Assembly (NCBI RefSeq): GCF_005049235.1
Contig: NZ_SUMD01000009.1
Location: 124,001-188,000 of the forward strand
Direction of reading: 5' to 3'
Length of the DNA stretch: 64,000 nucleotides
Origin: Rhodococcus oryzae
GTDB lineage: Bacteria > Actinomycetota > Actinomycetes > Mycobacteriales > Mycobacteriaceae
Position numbers and translations under genes: made by a program
Notes under the pieces: generated by a model
What the model was told of the DNA's origin: nothing
Database searches by the model: none
What the model saw: only the letters and a program-made list of their open reading frames with translations
Shown here: in pieces, positions 49,902 through 56,889 of the stretch
Layout of the letters: every line of letters starts with the position of its first letter
Numbering within the stretch: position 1 is the first letter of the stretch

Positions 49902-51029
49902 ATGAAGACCAAGGGTGCGTTGCTGTGGGGCATCAACGAGAAGTGGTCAGTCGAGGAGATCGAGCTCGGTGACCCGGTGGCCGGCGAGGTGCAGATCCGC
50001 ATGGAAGCTGCCGGTATGTGCCACTCCGATCACCACATCGTTACCGGTGCGACGCCGATGGCGTCCTACCCGGCGATGGGTGGCCACGAGGGTGCGGGCG
50101 TGGTCACCAAGCTCGGCGCGGGGGTCAAGGATCTCGAGGTCGGTGACCATGTCGTGCTCTCGTTCATCCCGGCGTGTGGGCGCTGCCCGTCGTGCGTGTC
50201 GGGCCATTCGAACGTCTGCGATCTCGGTATGAAGCTGCTGCAGGGCCAGGCCATCGCCGATGGCACCTACCGAATCCAGGCTCGTGGGGAGAACGTGATC
50301 CCGATGAGCCTGCTCGGCACGTTCTCGCCCTACATAACCGTCCACGAGTCCTCCGTCGTCAAGATCGAGAAGGACATCCCGTTCGAGCTCGCCGCCCTCG
50401 TCGCCTGCGGTGTCCCGACCGGATGGGGTTCGGCGACGAACATCGCCGAGATCAAACCGGGTGAATCGGTCGCGATCATCGGCGTCGGGGGCGTCGGCAT
50501 GTTCGCACTGCAGGGTGCGGTCGCGTCAGGTGCGCGCCACGTTTTCGCGATCGACCCGGTGCCGTTCAAGCGCGAGCAGGCGCTCAAGTTCGGTGCGACG
50601 CACGCGTTCGCCTCGATGGAGGAGGCGATCGAACCGATCATGGAGATCACCTGGGGCCGCATGTGTCAGAAGACGATCATCACCGTCGGCGAGATGAAGG
50701 GCGAGTACATCGACCCGGCCCTCACCCTCACAGCAAAGACCGGTCGCTGCGTCCTCACCGCGATGGGCCATATCGCCGACATGGACGCCAAGCTCAATGC
50801 GTTCACGTTCACGTTGCTCCAGAAGGGCCTGCAGGGCAACATCTACGGTGGCTGCAACACCCGCGTGGACATCCCGAACCTGCTGAACCTGTACAGGGCC
50901 GGCCTGCTCAACCTCGAGGACATGGTCACCAACACCTATTCGCTCGAACAGGTCAACGAGGGCTACCAGGACATGCTCGACGGCAAGAACATTCGTGGCG
51001 TCATCCGCTACACCGAAGCGGACTGGTAG
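49902..51029 (+). CDS. NDMA-dependent (nicotinoprotein) alcohol dehydrogenase
   Basis: 375 residues from ATG 49902 with SD GGAGGGGGAGGG. Zinc-type ADH fold: catalytic zinc ligands in GMCHSDHH and MGGHEGAGV, a structural-zinc-like cysteine cluster CGRCPSCVSGHSNVC, and the nucleotide motif GVGGVGMFALQGA. Sequence stretches such as MKTKGALLWGINEKWSVEEI and GVPTGWGSATNIAEIKPGES identify the family that keeps NAD(P) bound and uses N,N-dimethyl-4-nitrosoaniline or, in vivo, mycofactocin as electron acceptor. Mycofactocin genes are not in the window. A KstR-like site is upstream, and a hairpin terminator follows. Confidence 0.93.
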   Translation: MKTKGALLWGINEKWSVEEIELGDPVAGEVQIRMEAAGMCHSDHHIVTGATPMASYPAMGGHEGAGVVTKLGAGVKDLEVGDHVVLSFIPACGRCPSCVSGHSNVCDLGMKLLQGQAIADGTYRIQARGENVIPMSLLGTFSPYITVHESSVVKIEKDIPFELAALVACGVPTGWGSATNIAEIKPGESVAIIGVGGVGMFALQGAVASGARHVFAIDPVPFKREQALKFGATHAFASMEEAIEPIMEITWGRMCQKTIITVGEMKGEYIDPALTLTAKTGRCVLTAMGHIADMDAKLNAFTFTLLQKGLQGNIYGGCNTRVDIPNLLNLYRAGLLNLEDMVTNTYSLEQVNEGYQDMLDGKNIRGVIRYTEADW

Positions 51030-51055
51030 CTCGCCGATCGGGCGTGCCTCATAAT

Positions 51056-51081
51056 CTGATCGGGTGCAGACGCCCGATCAG
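51056..51081. terminator. Hairpin after the alcohol dehydrogenase gene
   Basis: CTGATCGGG-N8-CCCGATCAG, perfect over 9 bp, 26 nt after the TAG stop. An overlapping longer pairing (GATCGGGCGT/ACGCCCGATC) is also possible. Likely factor-independent terminator lacking a strong T-run. Confidence 0.7.
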
Positions 51082-51130
51082 ATCGGGTAATGGCCGGTGA
51101 ACAACGACTCGGCCGCCGTCGACTAGGACG

Positions 51131-51360
51131 GTGGCCGGGGCGTTGCGAATTTCGGGGGCCGGGAGTCGGGTCTACCTGCTGGCGTCGGTGGCGACGCTGC
51201 TGTGCGCGTACCCCGCCCTCGTCGCGGTCGAGGAAGGCGCGATCGAACTCGACCAGCCGTATCTACGTCCACTCGTCGCCGGCGACGGCATCTGGGACGA
51301 GGTCCTCGAGGCACTGCTTGCACAGGCCGACGCGGTCGGCGAGATCCGGCGGCGTCGCGT
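51131..51360 (+). pseudogene. Joined remnants of a serine hydrolase and an IS5-type transposase
   Basis: GSRVYLLASVATLLCAYPAL, then VAVEEGAIELDQP resembles the SxxK region of class C-type serine hydrolases, but the motif reads SVAT so the Lys is lost. The next stretch GDGIWDEVLEALLAQADAVG, EI matches the typical start of IS5/IS427-group transposases (where DSTIVRAHQH would follow). The frame continues without further homology. Both are short relics, identified from memory of the families. Confidence 0.4.
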
Positions 51361-51424
51361 GTTCCTTGACGAGATCCGTCACTCGCCACTGGTTCTCGCG
51401 GCGAGTGACGCGGCTGGCGGTGTG

Positions 51425-51577
51425 GGTGGATATGGAGGCGGCGATTGATTGATGGATGGAGGGGTGTTCACCAAGGGCGGGTCGTTCTGGGCTGCATGCG
51501 GATTGGATAGGTTGACCGGTTGGTGATCACACTTAGCCGTGCCCTCTGATCACGCAAATCTGGATTAGCTCCAACTT
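51425..51577 (+). repeat. Interspersed repeat copy D
   Basis: GGTGGATATGGAGG and GATGGATGGAGG, GGTGTTCACC (51463-51472), AAGGGCGGGTCGTTCTGGGC, TGCATGCGGATTGGATAGG, TTGACCGGTTGGTGATCACA, CTTAG, then ATCACGCAAATCTGGATTAG. Directly downstream of the serine hydrolase/transposase relic and ending just before the tetR stop. Confidence 0.8.
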
Positions 51578-51592
51578 GTGTGGCGTTTGTAG

Positions 51593-52183
51593 TCAGGGTG
51601 AGAGCCTGTCGAGCAGCGCCCGCGCCGCCTCTGCGGCCATCTCCTCCGCCCGCTCGGGCAGCCCGGCATCGTTTCGTAGACGTCGCCGCACGATCGCGTA
51701 GGGCACCCCGACCACCGCAAGTTCGGCGAACTCCACCTCTTCGTCGTCTGTTGCCCCCATTTGCCGCGCCGCCTCGTGCACCGCGGCGAACGTGCGCGCG
51801 TTCGCGGACTCGAGTGCCTCCCGGTCGGCCGCGGCCCAGTCTTCCCGGCCGAAGCTCTCTGCGCCCCAAAGTAATACCGTCGCATCAGGTGGGTTCGCCC
51901 GACACCACGACACGACGTGACGTGCGGCGGCGACCAGGCCATCCCGGCCGGGCTCGGATTCGATCACGGTCACGAAGCCCGATTGGAACCGGGTGACGCT
52001 GCGCAGCCACAGTGCAGCCAGTAGGGCTGGCCTGTCGGGGAACCGGTGATAGACCGACCCGCTCGGCGCCCCCGACCTGCGCGCCACGGCCGCCATCGTC
52101 ACCGCCGCCGGCCCGCCATCGACGGCGAGCGCGCGCGCGGTATCCAGCAGGCCGTCTCTGTCGTAGTGGGGGTTGCGTCCCAT
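51593..52183 (-). CDS. TetR-family regulator
   Basis: 196 residues from ATG 52183 (TTG 52204 is an alternative; GGAGGT lies 13 nt before the ATG). The HTH is at about residues 20-50: GPAAVTMAAVARRSGAPSGS, then VYHRFPDRPALLAALW. The C-terminal domain is Ala/Glu-rich and helical. It is divergent from an SRPBCC-like gene with 63 bp between, where an 18-bp near-palindrome suggests autorepression and shared control. Confidence 0.9.
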   Translation of the reverse strand: MGRNPHYDRDGLLDTARALAVDGGPAAVTMAAVARRSGAPSGSVYHRFPDRPALLAALWLRSVTRFQSGFVTVIESEPGRDGLVAAARHVVSWCRANPPDATVLLWGAESFGREDWAAADREALESANARTFAAVHEAARQMGATDDEEVEFAELAVVGVPYAIVRRRLRNDAGLPERAEEMAAEAARALLDRLSP

Positions 52184-52211
52184 GCATTCGAGAGTAACCT
52201 CCAAATTGATT

Positions 52212-52229
52212 ATAGAGATGTATCCCTAT
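52212..52229. promoter_or_regulatory. Probable TetR operator
   Basis: ATAGAGATGTATCCCTAT pairs at 7 of 9 positions about its centre and lies in the 63-bp gap between tetR and the SRPBCC-like gene, just before the SD GAGGAGG of the latter. It is placed to repress both genes. Binding is inferred. Confidence 0.55.
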
Positions 52230-52246
52230 TATTTGAGGAGGCCGCC

Positions 52247-52768
52247 TTGCTCATCCGCAATTTCCATGCCCGGTCCCTGCCCGGTACCCCCGACCAGCTC
52301 GGCTTGCTCGTCGACGCCCTCGCCGGCTCCGATGACCCGCTGTGGCCGGTCGATCACTGGCCCGCAATGCGATTCGACCGCCCGCTCGGGGTCGGCGCGG
52401 ACGGCGGCCACGGCTCGGTGCGCTACACGGTTGTGGGCTACATCCCTGGCGAGTGGATTCGATTCCAGTTCAACGGTTCCGGCGGACTTGTCGGCTTCCA
52501 TGAGGTGACCGTGCGGCCAGACGGCCCTGATCGTGCCGAACTCAGTCACCTGTTGGCTGCCACCGCGCACGGCACTGCTCTGCTTCGATGGGCGCTGGTG
52601 ATGCGATGGCTGCACGACGTCGCAATAGAGGAGATGCTCGACCGGGCTGAGTTTGCGACCGTCGGTATGGTCCGCGATCCCATTCGATGGAGCCCTCACG
52701 TGCGTCTGTTGCGTCGCGTGATGCGCCGGAGAACACCGGCCGCGTGCGTCAGTCCGGTGGGCGTCTGA
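52247..52768 (+). CDS. SRPBCC/DUF2867-like protein
   Basis: 173 residues from TTG 52247 (SD GAGGAGG, 5 nt spacing). LLIRNFHARSLPGTPDQLGL, then DDPLWPVDHWPAMRFDRPLG, HGSVRYTVVGYIPGEWIRFQ and TALLRWALVMRWLHDVAIEE indicate a START-like ligand-binding fold close to DUF2867-type proteins. It is divergent from tetR. Ligand unknown; probably induced when TetR binds its effector. Confidence 0.75.
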   Translation: MLIRNFHARSLPGTPDQLGLLVDALAGSDDPLWPVDHWPAMRFDRPLGVGADGGHGSVRYTVVGYIPGEWIRFQFNGSGGLVGFHEVTVRPDGPDRAELSHLLAATAHGTALLRWALVMRWLHDVAIEEMLDRAEFATVGMVRDPIRWSPHVRLLRRVMRRRTPAACVSPVGV

Positions 52769-52792
52769 ACCGAGTCGTCATCGCTCGACCGC

Positions 52793-52946
52793 GGATGGAT
52801 GGACGCGCTGGATGGATGGATATGGATGGATGGGTGTTCACCCATGTCGGAGGGCGCTGGGCTGCATGCGAACTGGATAGGTTGACCAGTTGGTAATCAC
52901 ACTTGAGGACGGCTCCAGATCACGCAAATCTGGAGGAGTTCCAGCC
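52793..52946 (+). repeat. Interspersed repeat copy E
   Basis: GGATGGATGG-rich start, GGTGTTCACC (52833-52842), CATGTCGGAGGGCGCTGGGC, TGCATGCGAACTGGATAGG, TTGACCAGTTGGTAATCACA, CTTGAGGACGGCTCCAGATC, ACGCAAATCTGGAGGAGTTC, CAG. The 3' end carries the intact CTGGA/TCCAG hairpin. The rest of 52947-53118 is featureless. Confidence 0.85.
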
Positions 52947-53118
52947 TTCAGGCGGTATCGGCGAGGCAAACCGGAGTATGGCCTCCTCGCCCATGTCGTC
53001 ACTCCATACAGTCTAGGGAGAGCCTTCCCCGCGCGACCGTCAGGTATCGGTGCGATAACCAGGGAATGGGCTGCTCCCCGACCTCCGCGTCGTGGGTCGA
53101 TGGCGCTATTTAGCCGGG

Positions 53119-53505
53119 TCAGTCGGTGGTGGCTTCAGTGTTCGTGGCTTGGTCTGTGTGCTGCTGTGCCTGGCGGAATTCGGCATTGATGCGTCGGGCT
53201 TCGGTGAGTTGGTCTTCGAGGATGATGATGCGGCAGGCGGCGTCGAGTGCGGTGCCCTGATCTATCAGTTCGCGGGCGCGGGCGGCGATGCGCAGCTGGT
53301 ATCGGGAGTAGCGTCGGTGGCCGCCTTCGGATCGCACCGGGGTTACCAGTTTCGCGGTGTCGAGGCTGCGGAGAAAGGCTTGTGTGACGCCGAGGAGTTC
53401 GGCGGCGCGTCCCATGCTGTACGCCGGGAAGTCCTCGTCGTCGATTCTGCCTCCCGGGCGGTCGTTCGGTTTCGCTGGAATGTGCGTGTCACCTTTCGTA
53501 TGCAC
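53119..53505 (-). CDS. MerR-family regulator
   Basis: 128 residues from GTG 53505 (no good SD; an internal start near residue 31 is possible). The MerR HTH is FPAYSMGRAAELLGVTQAFL, then RSLDTAKLVTPVRSEGGHRR and YSRYQLRIAARARELIDQGT, similar to HspR-type members. The C-terminal helix LEDQLTEARRINAEFRQAQQ may be a coiled coil. It lacks the effector domain of large MerR proteins. An array of hairpins lies immediately upstream and may be its leader. Confidence 0.85.
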   Translation of the reverse strand: MHTKGDTHIPAKPNDRPGGRIDDEDFPAYSMGRAAELLGVTQAFLRSLDTAKLVTPVRSEGGHRRYSRYQLRIAARARELIDQGTALDAACRIIILEDQLTEARRINAEFRQAQQHTDQATNTEATTD

Positions 53506-53511
53506 GGACGG

Positions 53512-53542
53512 GGGCCCCGGCGCCTGTGCGGCGCCGGGGCCC
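53512..53542. terminator. 13-bp GC hairpin before merR
   Basis: GGGCCCCGGCGCC-TGTGC-GGCGCCGGGGCCC, perfect over 13 bp with a 5-nt loop, 7 bp from the merR GTG. It would terminate or attenuate transcription coming from the right. No T-run. Confidence 0.7.
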
Positions 53543-53589
53543 GAGGGGATTCACTTGAACAGACCAGCCATTCGGCCGGCTTCCTTACC

Positions 53590-53834
53590 GGTTCCCCGCC
53601 TCGGCGGACGGGACGCGATCGTCTTGCAGCTGACCGTGCACCACCTCCTAGTCGGGACTTTCGATGTCCCGGGGCGGCGATCTTGCAACCGCCCCGGGTA
53701 CGACGCCTGCGCGCGTCGCGTTTCCTGCAACTTCCTTTTCCCGCTCTACCGGGCTCGTCTAGCTGCCCGGTAGATGGCGGGACGTGTCGAGTCTTCCGAA
53801 ACACACTCAACACATCTTCTCGACGCGTCCCGCC
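53590..53834. ncRNA. Dense hairpin array, candidate structured RNA or leader
   Basis: Perfect or near-perfect stems in order: CCGCC/GGCGG (53596-53607), CGGGAC/GTCCCG (53653-53671), CCCGGGGCGG/CCGCCCCGGG (53668-53698), CGACGC/GCGTCG (53701-53718), TCTACCGGGC/GCCCGGTAGA (53745-53774) and a 16-bp GGCGGGACGTGTCGAG pair (53776-53834) with one mismatch. The second and third share bases, so they are mutually exclusive. No protein of more than a few residues fits here. A minus-strand promoter lies upstream at 53913-53941. Confidence 0.5.
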
Positions 53835-53912
53835 CTACTTACCGGTCTTCCTTCATGCGGGCAGTTCGTCCTCTGCCACGCTCCCTGGCCCCGTCTCTCA
53901 TCTACGGCAGGA

Positions 53913-53941
53913 AGATTACAACGGCGACATTCGATTGTCTA
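53913..53941 (-). promoter_or_regulatory. Candidate promoter driving the hairpin array and merR
   Basis: TAGACA (minus strand, 53936-53941), 17-bp spacer, TAATCT (53913-53918). It would give a leader of about 400 nt through the hairpin array to merR. The rest of 53942-54448 has no gene I can support. Confidence 0.4.
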
Positions 53942-54448
53942 CAGTCGCCACTGCAGAGTTTTCGTGATCGCGGTCACTCGCTCGAACCCGCAGTTCAGAG
54001 CGCCTGAAGCAGGCCTCATGGCGGCGTGCGCGCGCCATCCGAGAGTGCGTTGCGGCATCCTGCGGTCCGGGTCCCGCGGGTGAACCCCGCACTGACAGAA
54101 TGGAACCCATGCCACTACCCCTCGACGCGGCGTTCAGGCGCCGCGTATGTCGGATCGACAGCGCGTGAAAGACGACAGGGGACGGGTGGCCGGAACAGAT
54201 CGACGGTGGCCGGACGGCGGTGGGGCTGTGCAGGGGCGGGTGATCCCGCTCAGCCATGCCGCCGCTATGAAATCTGCGCGCGCAGAACTCGCCACCCGCG
54301 CGCGCACCATCGAGAACCTTCATGGGGCAATTCATCCCTGAAATACTCTGCACTACAGAGGTTTCGGCGACAGTTCATGGCTCGATACGTGACTGCTGCC
54401 GAGCAGCCTCTGTGCGGACCCGAGATTCAGCCCCGACGGGTCTGCCGG

Positions 54449-54748
54449 TTACCGATGCTTGGCGAGGAATGGGCGGTGCACGACAACATCGTCTGCTGGC
54501 GCGAAGGTGATGGCGTCGATGCCCGGTTCGGCGAAGGTGACGCGGACTTCCGGATTGTGGGGTTCCTCGTCTTGCCGACGCTCAACAGTTGTTTCGACCA
54601 GGTAGCTGCGGCGATATGTCCGCCCGGATTGTTCGCTGGTGTCCACCTCGACGAGGATCGGCCCTTCGCTGGCGAAATCTGGCAGGTCCGCCGCTTTGAT
54701 AGAGACAGTCAGGATGCTGGTTGGCGCTTGTTGGGTGGCAGAAGACAT
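54449..54748 (-). CDS. Small hypothetical protein
   Basis: 99 residues. Beta-rich, acidic, with TSILTVSIKAADLPDFASEG, ILVEVDTSEQSGRTYRRSYL and VRVTFAEPGIDAITFAPADD. No signal peptide or membrane span and no family recognised. The start ATG has no strong SD. Coding potential is moderate, and it stands alone. Confidence 0.5.
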   Translation of the reverse strand: MSSATQQAPTSILTVSIKAADLPDFASEGPILVEVDTSEQSGRTYRRSYLVETTVERRQDEEPHNPEVRVTFAEPGIDAITFAPADDVVVHRPFLAKHR

Positions 54749-55115
54749 GGCGGCCGTCGTTTCTTCACTCGGGTCTGACGCGCATCACTATCGGTGGCTT
54801 CCCGCTGATTCTACGCGTGGATGGTGCGGACCGGTCTGGACTCCTCGTCGCGTGTAAGGGCACGCTGGCGCCTTACCCGAATTTGGGAGAAGGCGGCCGG
54901 CCGTCGCGCCCGTCGGAGTCGCATCGTTGCGATTCGTGAACTAAGCAGAGCTCATTGACATCTTGACCGAACCTCTCCCTCGTCAACCGTCGTGTGCATG
55001 AACATGCAGATCTGAGGCCGATTCGGGTCGCGGATGCTCGGCGCTGACTTGTGACCTTCACAGATAGATGGCGGTGATGGTGGTCGAAGGAGCGCCGATC
55101 AATGAGTGGAGGGAC
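54749..55115. other. Intergenic region without a recognisable gene
   Basis: 367 bp between two leftward genes. Several short frames run through it but none has an SD plus coding composition. Confidence 0.4.
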
Positions 55116-55562
55116 TCAGTAGCTGGCCATGCAGTCGCGCAGCAGGTCAGGCGAGATTTCGGCGATCGCGCAGGCGATCCTGCGCCAGCCCGGTCCACCG
55201 CCGAACTGGTCCTGCGACGAGTCGACCAACACCTCGACGTCGTTCGTTCCGGCCGCGGCGCGTAGGTAGTACACGATGGGGTCTCCCTCCGTCGTATAGA
55301 GGGTGAGCGCGAACTCGCCGCCGTCGCGTTGTCGACCGTCGGACAGGCAGTCGATCACCGGCGGGGTGAGTGGCTCCTGTGGGTCGGTCCCTGGGCGAGG
55401 CGCCGCGTCGCCGCAACTCGGTAGAGCGGAGCGCCAGGTGATTTCGGCAGGCGTCGGCGCGGCCGGCGGCTCCCTGATGACGTACACAAGCGCGGTGACG
55501 GTGGCGAGAAGGACGGCGAAAGGGACGCACCGCATCGCTACATGCACCTTCCCCGGCTTCAT
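55116..55562 (-). CDS. Membrane-anchored or secreted hypothetical protein
   Basis: 148 residues. One N-terminal hydrophobic helix (CVPFAVLLATVTALVYVI, residues about 12-29) acts as anchor or signal. The outer part has four cysteines (LPSCGDA, VIDCLSD, RIACAIA, RDCMAS) and a beta-rich core (EFALTLYTTEGDPIVYYLRA). Family unknown. It lies 5 bp after the broken membrane gene at 55568, in the same direction, so they once formed an operon. Confidence 0.68.
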   Translation of the reverse strand: MKPGKVHVAMRCVPFAVLLATVTALVYVIREPPAAPTPAEITWRSALPSCGDAAPRPGTDPQEPLTPPVIDCLSDGRQRDGGEFALTLYTTEGDPIVYYLRAAAGTNDVEVLVDSSQDQFGGGPGWRRIACAIAEISPDLLRDCMASY

Positions 55563-55567
55563 GACGA

Positions 55568-56103
55568 TCAGGCTAGAACTGCCGTATGTCGGCCCGATGT
55601 CAACGAGCGAAAAGGCGTTCCATCAATTGACCCAGGGGCCCTCATCCAAGCGGGGAGGATGTCCATCCACACGCGAAGTGGTGGCCGTCCAATCACGGGC
55701 ACGTCGACGAACACGAGGGACCGCTGCGGGGAGGACCAGTCGCGCATGTCGAGTGTCGAGCATCCGGGGGTCGGCTCGAAGCCGCTCGCGCAATGCACCC
55801 TCACCCCGGGCTCGACCGGCGTCAGAACACGGGTTCCCCGCACATCGGGGTTCCAGAAACCGGGGTATTGCGGACCGAGCACGTCGTTGACCATAACGGG
55901 GGAGCCGCGAGGAATCGACGGGGCGGCGGCTCGAGATGACTGTCTAGTTGGGGCGGGGCGTCCATCGACCGCACTGCACCTATACGGGTGCCGCTTACCG
56001 GCGATTCCGCCCCATCGGTCACCAAGCGGTAGAGGACGTAGCCCACGAACCACAGCGTTGCGGCCACGCGGAGTGCAAGAAGAAGGTCGAAGAAGATCAC
56101 CAC
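55568..56103 (-). pseudogene. Frameshifted membrane protein gene
   Basis: From GTG 56103 the frame reads VVIFFDLLLALRVAATLWFV, then GYVLYRLVTDGAESPVSGTR, a membrane helix with a short outer stretch. Near 55930-55950 coding continues in another frame: SSRAAAPSIPRGSPVMVNDV, LGPQYPGFWNPDVRGTRVLT, and on to TGA 55568. Neither part alone makes sense, so a single frameshift (or a sequencing error) is likely. Family unknown. Confidence 0.5.
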
Positions 56104-56127
56104 TGGATGCTCCGATCCCGAAAAGTT

Positions 56128-56172
56128 CTCCACATGGAGATGGCCGCCCAGCAATAGGCCCTCCACATGGAG
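56128..56172. promoter_or_regulatory. Tandem dyads upstream of the broken membrane gene
   Basis: CTCCACATGGAG occurs twice, at 56128-56139 and 56161-56172, exactly 33 bp apart (about three helical turns). Each is a CTCCA/TGGAG inverted repeat. The spacing suits cooperative binding of a dimeric regulator. The regulator is unknown. Confidence 0.45.
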
Positions 56173-56336
56173 AGAAGTCCACGAGGGAGTCCCTGCTGGA
56201 TGCCGGATGCCGGGTTGGAGCTGCTCGGCAGAGTTGGGTCCGAGGCTGGTCGATGCGAGGAGTTGAAGACGAGGCCAGCGCCCCGCACGGCAGCGCGCGG
56301 CACCACTTCACGAACCAGTGAGGCTTGGTTCTGGCG

Positions 56337-56660
56337 ATGGTCCGTCACCTACTTGACGGAGATCTGCCGTCAGCAGGCGAGGCCCCGCACCAGCAGATTG
56401 CAGGGTGGCTCGATGCAGAGGCGGGGCGAACCCGGGCCCGCTACGAACTCATCGTCGCCTGATTTCGCGACGTAGAGCTCGCCGCGGAACTGGTCCACGG
56501 CAGGGGCCGCCTCGTAGCACTGCTATGCGAACGCGGCATGATGCGCGCCGATGCCGCCCAGCTTGCAGCCGCACTCGATGGGACGGTGCTCGACGCCCTG
56601 CTCCGGCGACTCCGACCTGAAGCTGTTGACCCTCAACGAATCATCGATCGATTCCGATGA
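56337..56660 (+). pseudogene. Small gene with one in-frame TGA
   Basis: ATG 56337 opens a 107-codon frame broken only by TGA at 56460-56462 (codon 42). Before it: MVRHLLDGDLPSAGEAPHQQ, then IAGWLDAEAGRTRARYELIV. After it: FRDVELAAELVHGRGRLVAL, LCERGMMRADAAQLAAALDG, TVLDALLRRLRPEAVDPQRI. Both halves are strongly coding-like and helical. It is most simply a nonsense pseudogene; readthrough or a second start downstream are alternatives. Confidence 0.5.
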
Positions 56661-56742
56661 TCCTCCCCGGATCCACTGCCAGCATCACGGACCGACAGCG
56701 ACCTCTGACTTTCCGAGGACCCGACACTGCATCTAGCCGGAA

Positions 56743-56775
56743 AAGAACCCTGCATCTGTCCGATGCAGGGTTCTT
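56743..56775. terminator. 13-bp hairpin terminator
   Basis: AAGAACCCTGCAT-N7-ATGCAGGGTTCTT, perfect over 13 bp. It sits downstream of the 56337 frame and of fmdA (convergent), so it can serve both directions. The flanking A- and T-rich stem ends resemble a bidirectional factor-independent terminator. Confidence 0.8.
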
Positions 56776-56889
56776 GGCGTGAGTCATGTCTAAATACATT
56801 GTTGCAGTGAATGTTCTGGGACTCTAGGCATGGTGAGTCGGCGGGTTGAGGCTTAGCGGAAGATCCGTCGGCAACATTCCTCAGACCCC

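Noticed and set aside
51131-51448. A functional beta-lactamase-like gene
   Set aside because: The SxxK lysine is missing and only the N-terminal third is recognisable.
53343-53813. Protein-coding frame through the hairpin array
   Set aside because: Arg/Pro/Ser-rich translation with no SD or family; it overlaps merR in another frame.
53512-53834. tmRNA, RNase P RNA or 6S RNA in the hairpin array
   Set aside because: No tag-peptide frame with tRNA-like ends, no conserved P4 bulge sequence of RNase P, and no long single 6S-type bubble; the stems are separate local hairpins.
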